Source: Pseudomonadota bacterium (GTDB lineage: Bacteria; Pseudomonadota; Alphaproteobacteria; Sphingomonadales; Sphingomonadaceae). From it: a DNA stretch of 64,000 bases. The first letter of the stretch is position 1; each line of letters begins with the position of its first letter. This document shows, one piece after another, positions 17,607-26,309 of the stretch. Below the pieces are notes generated by a model. That model did no database searches. It was not told the DNA's origin and saw only the letters and a program-made list of their open reading frames with translations. The stretch covers positions 1,142,367-1,206,366 of the forward strand of contig JBCBSU010000001.1 in assembly GCA_039818985.1 (NCBI GenBank), written 5' to 3'. Made by a program: the position numbers and the translations under genes.

Positions 17607-18485
17607 ATGGCGCATCAACAAGATTCTTCCACCCCGTTATCGCCCGGGCAATCTGCCCCGACGCACGGTGCCAGCGAAATCCGTATCCTGCCGCCCGGTG
17701 AGGCGCGCATTCATTCGGTTAACTGGCAGGGATTGTCAGCCTTATATATGAAGGAGGTGAGGCGCTTCTTCAAGGTGCAGTTGCAGACAATCTGGGCGCC
17801 GTCGATCACCACCTTGCTGTTTCTCATCATCTTTACCGTGGCGCTGGGGCGCGAAGGGCGCATGGTGCTGGGTGTGCCTTTTGCCAGCTTCATTGCTCCC
17901 GGCCTTATCGTCATGGCGATGATGCAAAACGCCTTTGCCAATGCCAGCTTCTCGCTGCTCGGTGGCAAGCTGCAGGGCACTATTATCGATTATCTGATGC
18001 CGCCGCTTTCGGTTGCCGAGGTCTTGGCGGCACTGGTCGGCGGCGCGATGACTCGCGCGGTGCTGGTCGGTTTTGCCGTGTGGCTGGCGATGTTCATATG
18101 GCCCGGCGTCACGGTCCAGGTTCAGTACCTATGGGCGCTGGTCTTCTTCGCGTTGATGGGCGCGCTGATGCTATCCTTTATGGGGGTGATGACCTCTATC
18201 TGGGCCGAGAAGTTCGACCATTCGGCGGCGATCACCAATTTCGTTGTCGCGCCACTGTCGCTGCTCTCAGGCACATTCTATGTGATTGACAATCTGGCTC
18301 CGGCCTTTCGCGCGATCAGCCAGCTCAATCCGTTCTTCTATGTCATTTCCGGTTTTCGCTACGGCTTTATCGGCGCCAGTGATGCATCGCTGACAACTGG
18401 CGTGCTCCTGCTGATCGGCGTCAATGTCGTGCTCGGCACGACATGCTATGCCCTGCTGCGCGCAGGTTGGAAAATCAAAAGCTAG
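17607..18485 (+). CDS. ABC-2 type transporter permease
   Basis: This 292-residue membrane protein has an approximately 50-residue cytoplasmic N-terminus, then six hydrophobic helices and the ABC-2 signature around FVVAPLSLLSGTFYVIDNLAP, as in drug, polysaccharide or heme exporters. No ATP-binding subunit is adjacent, so its partner must be elsewhere. ATG 17607 is preferred because the longer frame from 17424 runs antisense through gcrA. The substrate cannot be predicted. Confidence 0.88.
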   Translation: MAHQQDSSTPLSPGQSAPTHGASEIRILPPGEARIHSVNWQGLSALYMKEVRRFFKVQLQTIWAPSITTLLFLIIFTVALGREGRMVLGVPFASFIAPGLIVMAMMQNAFANASFSLLGGKLQGTIIDYLMPPLSVAEVLAALVGGAMTRAVLVGFAVWLAMFIWPGVTVQVQYLWALVFFALMGALMLSFMGVMTSIWAEKFDHSAAITNFVVAPLSLLSGTFYVIDNLAPAFRAISQLNPFFYVISGFRYGFIGASDASLTTGVLLLIGVNVVLGTTCYALLRAGWKIKS

Positions 18486-18505
18486 TCGGGCTTATGTGCC
18501 AGCGC

Positions 18506-18880
18506 CTAGTGGCGGCTGCGCAGCTGGTAACGGCCATCGGGCGAACGCGAGAACAGCCCGGCAATGTCGGGATGGCGCACCGGCTCGTCGTCCTGATCAG
18601 CAACGAGATTTTGCTGGCTGACATAGGCAATATAACTGCCTTCCTGATTCTCGGCGAGCAGGTGATAGAAGGGCTGGTCCTTTGACGGGCGGATATCTTC
18701 GGGAATGGCGGCATACCATTCCTCGCTATTGGCGAAGACCGGGTCAACATCATAAATAAGCCCGCGAAAATCGAACATGCGGTGGCGCACAACATCGCCA
18801 ATGGAGAATTTGGCAGAGCGAATGGCCGGCATCGCGATAATTTCATCGCGGCTCAGCGGGATGTCACGTTCTTCGGTCAT
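18506..18880 (-). CDS. hspQ: Heat shock protein HspQ (YccV-like)
   Basis: This 124-residue protein has the small beta-barrel YccV/HspQ domain: FSIGDVVRHRMFDFRGLIYD, then PFYHLLAE and YVSQQNLV. In E. coli HspQ binds hemimethylated oriC DNA and acts as a Lon specificity factor. Length and domain placement (about 25-110) are normal. An A/T-rich CCCTAATTTAGGG element lies just upstream of the start. It converges with the ABC permease gene. Confidence 0.9.
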   Translation of the reverse strand: MTEERDIPLSRDEIIAMPAIRSAKFSIGDVVRHRMFDFRGLIYDVDPVFANSEEWYAAIPEDIRPSKDQPFYHLLAENQEGSYIAYVSQQNLVADQDDEPVRHPDIAGLFSRSPDGRYQLRSRH

Positions 18881-19001
18881 ATCCCTAATTTAGGGTTTTT
18901 GCATTGCACTGCAAGCATCGCCTCTTGGCAAGCCAGGTTTCTTCGGCTAATGCGCCGCTTCGCTATGCCCGCGCGACCATTTTTTGCGGCATGGCCGTTG
19001 C

Positions 19002-19091
19002 GGAGAGGTGCCGGAGTGGTCGAACGGGGCGGTCTCGAAAACCGTTGTGGGCGCAAGCCTACCCAGGGTTCGAATCCCTGTCTCTCCGCCA
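19002..19091 (+). tRNA. tRNA-Ser (anticodon CGA)
   Basis: A 90-nt class II tRNA with acceptor stem GGAGAGG / TCTCTCC (last pair G-T), discriminator G and an encoded CCA (19089-19091). The anticodon stem GCGGT/ACCGT encloses CTCGAAA, giving anticodon CGA at 19036-19038, which reads UCG serine codons. The long variable arm (TGTGGGCGCAAGCCTACC) and GGTTCGAATCC T-loop are intact. Accessory sequence begins downstream of its 3' end. Confidence 0.97.
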
Positions 19092-19218
19092 TTCGCCGCC
19101 GATTGTGCGATGCTCCGCTGCGCCGGATTGATGACCGGTCCGCGGACAAAGTCGACAGTTGAACTACATTCAATTGTCGTTCCGAGATGCCGCCAAGAAA
19201 ATCCCACGCTTCTTGATC

Positions 19219-19995
19219 TCAAGCGGCAGTCTTCTGGATCGCCCACAGTGTCGGGACCACCGGGCCGTCCATCAGTGCAACTTCCTCAATCTGTCTGGCG
19301 ACATATTGGTCGATCGCCTCTTTGAGCTCCGGATACAGTTCTACGAGCGCCGTGGCGCGCTTGGGAATGGTCTCGAGCGCAAGCGCATTAAACAACCTTC
19401 CGCGAGGGCTTCGTACCCGCCGCGCGACGATTGCATCGCCGAAATGTGTCAGCCCGGCCTCCATCGCTTCCCGTTCGAGATAGTCTTCATAGTCCGCCGA
19501 CGCAGGCATGCCGTCTTCCAGATATGCATCGTCGATGACGATCCAGCCACCATCGCGCACGACGGCGCGAAGCATGCTCATGGTCTTGACACAATCGCCA
19601 AGCACCGGCCCGACCGCGATCATCAGAAGGGCGTCGAAGCGCGCAGGCTTGGCCAGCGACTTGCGCAGATCGGCCGCGACAAATCTACAGCGCCGTTGCA
19701 GCCTCGCTTGCTTCGCCGATTGCCGCGCAATCTCGATGAACGGCGGATGACCGTCTACGCCTGTGACCTCGGCCCCGAAATCCCGCGCCACCCGGATCGC
19801 TATGTCGCCTCGTCCGCATCCGAGATCCAGAACAGTGCCGCCACTTGGGAAGCCGACTTGGCTCAGCACCTCCACAACGTCGTTTTCCGCGCCACTCAAT
19901 GACGGCAAGTCCTGAAGCAGATATGGCAAATGCGGCAGCAGGCACTCCGGCGCCTCCATCGCATAAGCCACTTCGTCCAGCAGGGTCCTTGTCAC
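19219..19995 (-). CDS. Class I SAM-dependent methyltransferase
   Basis: This 258-residue protein has motif I VLDLGCGRGDIAIRVA (about 55-70), an acidic motif II ending VTGVDGHPPFIE and a DALLMIAVG motif around 120. This is a UbiE/Methyltransf_25-like Rossmann fold. The N-terminal 45 residues are helical and unrecognised. The substrate is unknown. Its position just after tRNA-Ser, on the opposite strand to its neighbours and beside a probable conjugation-gene relic, suggests acquisition by transfer. Composition looks like the host, so any transfer was old or from a similar genome. Confidence 0.8.
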   Translation of the reverse strand: MTRTLLDEVAYAMEAPECLLPHLPYLLQDLPSLSGAENDVVEVLSQVGFPSGGTVLDLGCGRGDIAIRVARDFGAEVTGVDGHPPFIEIARQSAKQARLQRRCRFVAADLRKSLAKPARFDALLMIAVGPVLGDCVKTMSMLRAVVRDGGWIVIDDAYLEDGMPASADYEDYLEREAMEAGLTHFGDAIVARRVRSPRGRLFNALALETIPKRATALVELYPELKEAIDQYVARQIEEVALMDGPVVPTLWAIQKTAA

Positions 19996-20088
19996 AGTCT
20001 TTCTCCGTTAGCTCCTCGTTCTTCCGGATCCAAGTCGGTCCATGAACGTCAGGGTGCAGCTTGATGTTCTCATTGCCGAGAGTCGACC

Positions 20089-20304
20089 ATGTTGAATCTT
20101 GCCGAATACCGCAAGCGCCGTGCGCTCGGTGCCGGGATCGTCCTATCGCGAATTGGAGAAGGCGATCAGCCAACAGTGGAACCAAGGACGCTTTACCGAG
20201 GGGCCAAGCTGGGGCTCAAAGCCGTCGTAGGGGACACGCGCTTGGAATACGCACCATCAACACACAGGCGTAGTGCGCTGGCGCGCCACTTCGAAAAACC
20301 ATAA
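20089..20304 (+). pseudogene. Small frame beginning like TrbE/VirB4 (possible relic)
   Basis: This 71-codon frame starts MLNLAEYRKR, which from memory is the conserved N-terminus of TrbE (the VirB4-type ATPase of conjugation systems). After about 11 codons the similarity stops and the rest is not recognisable. I read it as the 5' scrap of a trbE gene fused to unrelated sequence by deletion. The 470-nt stretch from 19996 to 20465 holds no other supportable gene. A chance match over ten residues cannot be excluded. Confidence 0.3.
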
Positions 20305-20465
20305 ACCGCCGCGCATTCAAGGCTAGCGTTGTTGTAGTGCTATAGCGAAGGAATAGTTCGCATTTTCATCACGCGTGGCCCGCCATGAATTGCCGCGGCC
20401 GCCGCTTGCTGAGCTTCACTACGGTTGAGCGCTATTTCGCGCCGCTTTGATCAGGGGGTGAAACT

Positions 20466-20813
20466 CTAGCTTCGGCAGAAATTGCCGCCGACCCAGCGGC
20501 CGTTCCAGCATTTATGGCTGCGTCCGTTTTCGCAGACAGTGGCGCCATCGGAATATTTCTTGTCGTTCCAGTAGCAAATCTCTTTTCTTGTATTGACCGT
20601 AAAGCCTTCTTCATCGGGCATTTCATCGATCATCGGAGAGTTTTGCAGGGCTGGATTCTGGGCTTCTACCGCTATGTCCTGTCCGGAGGCTATATCCTCC
20701 ACGTTCTCGCCAGCGCTTGCCCCGGGTTGTTCAACCTCGGCAGTTTGCGGCTCGCTGCAGGCGAATAGCGCCGCTACACATAGCAGGCTGACCGTTTTTC
20801 TGTGTATCATCAT
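20466..20813 (-). CDS. Small lipoprotein with DUF1496-like C-terminus
   Basis: This 115-residue protein has a lipoprotein signal, with lipobox ALFAC and modified Cys19. An acidic Gln/Glu/Pro-rich linker (about 20-75) leads to a compact Cys-containing end, ICYWNDKKYSDGATVCENG, that resembles DUF1496 (YnjH). It would be anchored in the outer or inner membrane facing the periplasm. Function is unknown. A second ATG one codon in could equally be the start. Confidence 0.75.
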   Translation of the reverse strand: MMIHRKTVSLLCVAALFACSEPQTAEVEQPGASAGENVEDIASGQDIAVEAQNPALQNSPMIDEMPDEEGFTVNTRKEICYWNDKKYSDGATVCENGRSHKCWNGRWVGGNFCRS

Positions 20814-20892
20814 GCTCTCCTCCTAATCGTCTTCTCTTCTATGAATCGGCTGCTGCCCATGATGGCGGGCTCTCGCAGGTCAGGGATTGCGC

Positions 20893-21339
20893 TCAATCGT
20901 CATCTTTGCCTTTGTTGCCGCCATTGCTGTCGCGCAGATCGGAAATGGATTCGATCAGAAATGCCGTGGTGAGGCTGAACATGATCAGCCCGTTTGCTGC
21001 AGAAAACCCTGACAGCAGGCGCCAGTCCTTGCCGACGATGATGTCGCCGAAGCCGAGCGTGGTGAACGAGACGATCGAAAAATATAGAGCGGTTTCCAGA
21101 TCATCGAACACGTCGAGCCACAGAAAGGCCATCGCCCATATCCACACAGCGATAACCAGCGCCAGCAACAGCCAGAACACGATTCCCACCAGCCGCAGCA
21201 TGAAGCGCGACAAGCGGCTGCCATCATTCAGCCAGCTTTTGTAATGCGCGAGAAAACGGATGGCGATGCCGATAAAAACCACCTCGATGACGATGGTAAG
21301 ACAGATCAGCAGCGATCCAAGGGCGAGCTGGGCGATCAT
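20893..21339 (-). CDS. Two-pore-helix ion channel family protein (K+ channel-like)
   Basis: This 148-residue membrane protein has hydrophobic helices at about 3-30, 46-75 and 107-130, with a pore loop between the last two. The filter reads TTLGFGD, a GFG variant of the potassium-channel GYG signature. No RCK or cyclic-nucleotide domain follows; the C-terminus is a short charged tail. It probably forms a small tetrameric cation channel in the inner membrane. It lies between the lipoprotein gene and galK, on the same strand. Confidence 0.82.
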   Translation of the reverse strand: MIAQLALGSLLICLTIVIEVVFIGIAIRFLAHYKSWLNDGSRLSRFMLRLVGIVFWLLLALVIAVWIWAMAFLWLDVFDDLETALYFSIVSFTTLGFGDIIVGKDWRLLSGFSAANGLIMFSLTTAFLIESISDLRDSNGGNKGKDDD

Positions 21340-21422
21340 CGGCTCTCATTCCCTGCTGCTGCGCAGTTATCGTGCATGCTCACATTTCCCCCTTGCTATT
21401 CTTACCCCATTATTGTTCCGGC

Positions 21423-22487
21423 CTAAAATAGCAAAGACGCTTTTGCGTGAATGGTGCTGACCTTCCTCCACCACTGGCCCTTTTCGCCGCGAGGCAGCAG
21501 CGCGACGATACAGCCGCCAAAGCCGGCACCGGTGATGCGGGCGCCATGGGCTCCGGCTTCAACCGCATCAGCCACCAGCCTATCGATTTCCGGGGTTGAT
21601 GCGTCGAAGTCTTTGACCATGGAGTGATGCCCTATTTGCATCAATGCGCCGAATGCCGTGGCGTTCCCATTGCGCAGCGCCTCGACCGCTTGCATCACCC
21701 GTGCTTCCTCGCTGGCAATATGGCGCACCCGGCGTGATAACACCGGGTCCTGCAGCGCGGGGAGGGTGTCCTCGCGTGCGAGGTCTGTAAGCCAGGTGAG
21801 GCCAAGAAGCTGTCTTGCCCGTCCTGCTTCCTCGATACGCTGACGATAGCGGCCATCGGCAAGCGCGCGGTGCTGGCCCGAATGCACGACGGCGATGTCC
21901 CAGTCCGACGGCAGCGGCAGCCGCTCATATTCTAGCGAACGGCAGTCAAGCAGCAATATTTCGCCCGGCGCGGGGACTGCGATTGCCATCTGGTCCATAA
22001 TACCGCAGGGCATTCCGATAAAATCATGCTCTACCGATTGCGCCAGCGTCGCAAGGTCGGTAGCCGCGAGGTTGTCGGGAGCGAATGCCTTGAGCACCGC
22101 GATGATTGTCGCGGCCGAAGAAGAAAGCCCGGCACCGACAGGGATGGCGCTGTCGCAATAGATGGCAGCGGCACCGGCGAGCCAGCCCTGGCTGCGCGCC
22201 GTTTCCAGCGCACCGGCAATATAATCGCTCCAGTGACCGGTCTTGGGTGCGCCACAGCGATATTGGGCGATATCATCGAACTGCGCCGAGGCGATGCGAT
22301 CATGGTCACCGTCAATCGCTGCTGCTGCCAGCGAAATGCCGAAAGGCAGCGCCATGGGCAGGACATGACCGCCATGGCTGTCGATATGCTCACCGAGCAG
22401 ATTGACCCGGCCCGGGGCAAAGCAGGTTGCATTCGCGGCCTCGCCGAAAAGCGCGGTAAAGCTCTCGGCGACCGTGTCCGTCGTCAT
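21423..22487 (-). CDS. galK: Galactokinase
   Basis: This 354-residue GHMP kinase phosphorylates galactose in the Leloir pathway. Motif 1 is PGRVNLLGEH (25-34) followed by IDSHGG where most galactokinases have TDYNGG. Motif 2 PVGAGLSSSAA is at about 116-125, and motif 3 GARITGAGFGGC is near the C-terminus. The start overlaps the galT stop by 4 nt (ATGA type), so galT-galK are translationally coupled. The substitution in motif 1 touches the sugar-binding loop and may alter sugar preference. Confidence 0.9.
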   Translation of the reverse strand: MTTDTVAESFTALFGEAANATCFAPGRVNLLGEHIDSHGGHVLPMALPFGISLAAAAIDGDHDRIASAQFDDIAQYRCGAPKTGHWSDYIAGALETARSQGWLAGAAAIYCDSAIPVGAGLSSSAATIIAVLKAFAPDNLAATDLATLAQSVEHDFIGMPCGIMDQMAIAVPAPGEILLLDCRSLEYERLPLPSDWDIAVVHSGQHRALADGRYRQRIEEAGRARQLLGLTWLTDLAREDTLPALQDPVLSRRVRHIASEEARVMQAVEALRNGNATAFGALMQIGHHSMVKDFDASTPEIDRLVADAVEAGAHGARITGAGFGGCIVALLPRGEKGQWWRKVSTIHAKASLLF

Positions 22488-23578
22488 GCAAACACCGTGC
22501 GCAGGGCTGCCGCCGCCTGTTCAGGGGCGATATCGACGGTGAACACCCCCGTTGCCTGTTCAACCGAAGCGAGAAATTTCACCCGTTTGGCATCGCGCAG
22601 CATCGGATAGAACTGGCTGGTGAAATGATAGGGGGCATCATGCCCGGTCGGTGCCGCGTGCAGGCTCATCATATAGGGCATGGGACGGTCAAACAGTGCG
22701 TCATAGGCAGCCTGCATCCGGCCCAGCATGGCGGCATAATCGCGCACTTCTGCGGCTGAGAAGGTCCATGGGCCGTGATGTGCGGTCTTGGGCACGATCC
22801 AGCATTCATAGGGGAAGCGGGCAAAAGGCGGCACCACTGCCTGCATGGTGGCATTGGCGGCGACATGATGCGCTTCGCCCCAGCTATCGATTGCTGTCGC
22901 AAGGTCATAGCCCTTGGCAAAACCGCGGGCGGCGTTGGCCTGTGGTTCGGGAACAATCGGGAAGCCGTAAATCTGTCCATGCGGATGGTGCAGAGTTGCG
23001 CCGATCTCGGTGCCACGGTTTTCGAATGGCAGGATATAGGCCAGTCCTGCAGCTCGCAGCATGCGATAGCGGTCGATCCACGCTTCGACCAGAAGGATGC
23101 GTTGATCCTGTACCAGATCGGCAAGACGGGTATCGGCGTCGGCGCTGTAGACAATCACCTCGCATGTGCCGCTGGCTGCAGTCCGCTCTTCTGCGTCTAA
23201 ATGGTCTGCTGCCGGTTGCGCAGCATCGGGGTGCAGGCTGGGGAAGCGATTGTCGAACACCGCCAGTTCGAAATCGGCAAAAGGGATTTCGGTTTCGCCG
23301 CCATCGGGCCGCATCGGGGCAAGCGGATTGTCTGCCGGATTGGGCAAATGGGTGCGGTTTTGCCGATGCCCGGCATAGACAGCCCAGTCGCCGCGAAGCG
23401 GATCCCGTCGCAATTCACCACCCGGTGCGATGGTAGCCGCTGTCTCCGCCATAGGCGGCAGAGCATGTGGCTTATGGCCATAGAGATAGAGGCTGCGGCC
23501 ATCGGCCTTGCGGTGATCGCGGCGATAGACCGGTCCTGCGGCGCCGGGCCCTTCAATGATATGTGCCTTGTCCGACAT
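22484..23578 (-). CDS. galT: Galactose-1-phosphate uridylyltransferase
   Basis: This HIT-superfamily enzyme (364 residues from this start) swaps UMP between UDP-glucose and galactose-1-phosphate. The active site is HPHGQ, with the nucleophilic His at residue 200 (HPH 198-200), preceded by ENRGTEIGATLH. The DPLRGDWAVYA and FDNRFP motifs are present. Upstream in-frame starts (23587, 23629) exist; 23578 (MSDKAH) is preferred since it leaves a 68-nt gap to the divergent GH42 gene. No galE or galM is nearby. Confidence 0.9.
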   Translation of the reverse strand: MSDKAHIIEGPGAAGPVYRRDHRKADGRSLYLYGHKPHALPPMAETAATIAPGGELRRDPLRGDWAVYAGHRQNRTHLPNPADNPLAPMRPDGGETEIPFADFELAVFDNRFPSLHPDAAQPAADHLDAEERTAASGTCEVIVYSADADTRLADLVQDQRILLVEAWIDRYRMLRAAGLAYILPFENRGTEIGATLHHPHGQIYGFPIVPEPQANAARGFAKGYDLATAIDSWGEAHHVAANATMQAVVPPFARFPYECWIVPKTAHHGPWTFSAAEVRDYAAMLGRMQAAYDALFDRPMPYMMSLHAAPTGHDAPYHFTSQFYPMLRDAKRVKFLASVEQATGVFTVDIAPEQAAAALRTVFA

Positions 23579-23581
23579 GGC

Positions 23582-23591
23582 TTGCATGCAA
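23582..23591. promoter_or_regulatory. Palindrome in the galT / beta-galactosidase intergenic region
   Basis: TTGCATGCAA is a perfect 10-nt palindrome, flanked by GGC and (A)GCC, in the 68-nt gap between divergent galT and the GH42 gene. The placement is what one would expect of an operator for a shared sugar-responsive repressor, but no regulator gene is adjacent. Confidence 0.3.
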
Positions 23592-23646
23592 AGCCGATCA
23601 GGTTCAGGCTGGCAAGCGGTAATCACCATGCAGTTGAGGTTTGCCG

Positions 23647-25626
23647 ATGCCCGTCACACAAAAGCCCGTCTCCATGGCGCTTGGTGTCTGCTATTATCCC
23701 GAGCACTGGCCCGAGACGATGTGGACCACTGATTTCGCGCGGATGCGCGAAATGGGCATATCGCGCATCCGCATTGGTGAATTTGCCTGGAGCCGGATCG
23801 AGCCCGAACCGGGGCGTTATGACTGGAGCTGGCTCGACCGGATCATGGAACTGGCCGACGCCTATGCCATGCAGATCGTGCTGTGCACCCCGACGGCGAC
23901 ACCGCCCAAATGGCTGATCGATGCGGTGCCCGATATATTGGCGCATGATCGTCATGGACGTCCGCGATGCTTTGGTTCGCGACGGCATTATTGCTTCTCC
24001 TCAGAGAATTATCGTGCCGAATCCCGACGCATTACCGAAGCACTTGCCAAACGCTATGGCCAGCATCACGAACTGGTGATGTGGCAGACCGATAATGAAT
24101 ATGGCTGCCATGACACGGTGCTGAGCTATTCGCCGATGGCCGCAAAAGCGTTCCGTGGCTGGCTGGCCACCCGCTATGGCACAGTTGAGGCACTTAACAG
24201 CGCCTGGGGCAATGTCTTCTGGAGCATGGAATATCGCAGCTTCGATGAGGTCGACCTGCCCAATGCTACGGTGACCGAACCCAATCCGTCGCATGTCCTC
24301 GATTTCCGGCGCTTCTCCTCCGACCAGTTGCGCAGCTTCAACGCCGAACAATGCGTGATATTGCGCAAATATGCCCCTGACATCCCGGTGAGCCATAATT
24401 TCATGGGGCATTTTACCGATTTCGATCATCATGCCGTCGGTGACGATCTCGATATGGCAACCTGGGACAGCTATCCGCTCGGCTTTCTGCAGCAGAACCC
24501 GGGCTATAGTGACGATGACAAGGCGCGCTACCGCTGCCGCGGCCATCCCGATTTTGCCGCCTTTCATCATGATCTTTATCGCGGTTGCGCACCGGCATGG
24601 GGTATCATGGAACAGCAGCCAGGGCCGGTAAACTGGGCCCAGCATAATGCTATGCCCGACACCGGCATGGTGCGGCTATGGAGCTGGGAGGCCTTTGCCC
24701 ATGGCGCATCTCTGTTGAGCTGGTTCCGCTGGCGCCAGGTGCCGTTCGCGCAGGAGCAGATGCATGCCGGGCTGCGGTTGCCCGATGACCGGCCCGCACC
24801 GGTCTGGACCGAGCTGGAAACCATTGCCGAGGATCTGGCGCGCATTGGGCCAGTACAGCCGACACAGGCCGAGGTGGCGATCCTATTCGACTATGCTGCG
24901 CAATGGATGATCGAAACCCAGCCCCAGGGCGCGGATTTTGACTATGCGCAACAGGCCTTCGAGCTTTACGCCGCGCTGCGGCGGTGGGGCGTTTCGGTCG
25001 ATATTGTCGGGCCAGCAGCGGCGCTGAATGGCTATAAGGCGCTGTTTGTGCCGAGCCTGCCCTATATGGCCGATGACCTGACCGATCGGCTCAAGGCTTT
25101 TGATGGTGTGCTGTGCCTGTTACCGCGTTGTGGCAGCAAGACCGAAACGCTGACCATCCCCGCCAGCTTGCCGCCGGGGCCGCTGGCCGAACTGATCCCG
25201 CTTCGGGTCGAGCAGGTCGAATCTCTCGCCGCATCGGTCGCTATTCCGGTGCATATTGGTGACAGCCGGTTCACCGCCAAATGCTGGCGCGAGCAGATTG
25301 TCAGCGATACCGAGCCGCTGGCGGGCTTTGGTGATGGCACAGGCGCATGGTTTGCGCGGGGGCATGTTCATTATCTCGCCTGCTGGCCCGGTGCCGATCT
25401 GATGGCTACAGTGATGGCCACTATCCTCAACGCCGCCGGTGTGGCGACACAGGAACTACCGGGCGGAGTCCGGCTGCGCCGCCATGGCGATCTGGTCTGT
25501 GCGTTCAACTATTCCGATGCCACCATCGACTGCACCGGCATCGGCGGACCAGCGGATGATGCGGACTATCTTCTTGGCCAGCGCCAGCTTGCCGCATGTA
25601 GAGTTGCAATCTGGCGCAGGGGCTGA
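23647..25626 (+). CDS. Beta-galactosidase, glycoside hydrolase family 42
   Basis: This 659-residue GH42 enzyme releases galactose from beta-galactosides. The N-terminal GVCYYPEHWP motif begins the TIM barrel. The acid/base is Glu151 in TDNEYG and the nucleophile Glu322 in GIMEQQPG; their spacing of 171 residues equals that of the Thermus A4 enzyme (141 and 312). The trimerisation and C-terminal beta domains follow. No signal peptide, so it is cytoplasmic. ATG 23647 has GAGG at 23636-23639. It is divergent from galT-galK, forming a galactoside-use module. Confidence 0.93.
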   Translation: MPVTQKPVSMALGVCYYPEHWPETMWTTDFARMREMGISRIRIGEFAWSRIEPEPGRYDWSWLDRIMELADAYAMQIVLCTPTATPPKWLIDAVPDILAHDRHGRPRCFGSRRHYCFSSENYRAESRRITEALAKRYGQHHELVMWQTDNEYGCHDTVLSYSPMAAKAFRGWLATRYGTVEALNSAWGNVFWSMEYRSFDEVDLPNATVTEPNPSHVLDFRRFSSDQLRSFNAEQCVILRKYAPDIPVSHNFMGHFTDFDHHAVGDDLDMATWDSYPLGFLQQNPGYSDDDKARYRCRGHPDFAAFHHDLYRGCAPAWGIMEQQPGPVNWAQHNAMPDTGMVRLWSWEAFAHGASLLSWFRWRQVPFAQEQMHAGLRLPDDRPAPVWTELETIAEDLARIGPVQPTQAEVAILFDYAAQWMIETQPQGADFDYAQQAFELYAALRRWGVSVDIVGPAAALNGYKALFVPSLPYMADDLTDRLKAFDGVLCLLPRCGSKTETLTIPASLPPGPLAELIPLRVEQVESLAASVAIPVHIGDSRFTAKCWREQIVSDTEPLAGFGDGTGAWFARGHVHYLACWPGADLMATVMATILNAAGVATQELPGGVRLRRHGDLVCAFNYSDATIDCTGIGGPADDADYLLGQRQLAACRVAIWRRG

Positions 25627-25691
25627 GCGGTCGTGGCATCGCGCCGCTTTCATGCTATATTGTGCTACAGGGAATCGAAAAGGTAGTCGAT

Positions 25692-26309
25692 ATGCAGAAA
25701 CACTGGATTATCATGCTGTTGCTGGCCGCAGTGATGGCGTGCAGCGCCCCGGAGGAAGCGCCTGCGCCGCTGGACGGGGCGTGGAGTCTGGTCCCCGATA
25801 ATTCCCAGATTGCCTTTGTCTCGATAAAGGCTGACAGCGTCGGTGAAGCGCACCGTTTCCTCACCGAAAGCGGTGCGGTTGATGCCAGTGGCAAGGCTGA
25901 GGTCACAATCGACCTCAGCAGTGTCGATACCGCTGTGGATATTCGCGACGAGCGCATGCGTGATATCCTGTTCCAGGTCGAACAGTTTCCCGATGCAAAA
26001 GTCGGCGCGCAGATCGATCCGAAACTGTTGGAGACGCTCAAACTGGGCGAACAGAAAACCCTTACCACGCCCTTGTCGCTCGAGCTGCATGGCGTTGGCG
26101 GTGAATTCGATGCCGATCTGGCGGTAACCCGGATCGCCGATGATCGGGTTCTTGTGGAAACGGTCAAGCCGGTAATCGTCGATGCCACGCAGTTCGCACT
26201 CGGCGAAGGGCTTGATCAGCTGCGCGAAATTGCCGGCCTGCCGTCGATCAGCCCAGCCGTACCGGTAACTGCAAGCCTTGTTTTTGCCAAAGATGGCAGC
26301 GCACAATAA
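25692..26309 (+). CDS. YceI-family lipoprotein
   Basis: About 205 residues with a lipoprotein signal ending in the lipobox VMAC, followed by the YceI fold (DGAWSLVPDNSQIAFVSIKA, DIRDERMRDILF, FPDAKVGAQ, LELHGV). YceI proteins form lipocalin-like barrels that bind polyprenoid or other amphiphilic ligands in the periplasm. ATG 25692 with AAAGGT just upstream is preferred over a GTG at 25662. Its 3' end overlaps the next gene by about 17 nt. Confidence 0.87.
   Translation: MQKHWIIMLLLAAVMACSAPEEAPAPLDGAWSLVPDNSQIAFVSIKADSVGEAHRFLTESGAVDASGKAEVTIDLSSVDTAVDIRDERMRDILFQVEQFPDAKVGAQIDPKLLETLKLGEQKTLTTPLSLELHGVGGEFDADLAVTRIADDRVLVETVKPVIVDATQFALGEGLDQLREIAGLPSISPAVPVTASLVFAKDGSAQ

Noticed and set aside
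18890-18908. CCCTAATTTAGGG followed by TTTTT as an intrinsic terminator
   Set aside because: The stem is only 5-6 bp of low GC and lies upstream of hspQ, not downstream of a plus-strand gene.
18877-19246. Minus-strand frames across tRNA-Ser containing RQGFEPWVGLRPQ and GETGIRTLGRLAP
   Set aside because: These are antisense translations of the tRNA gene, a well-known source of false predictions.
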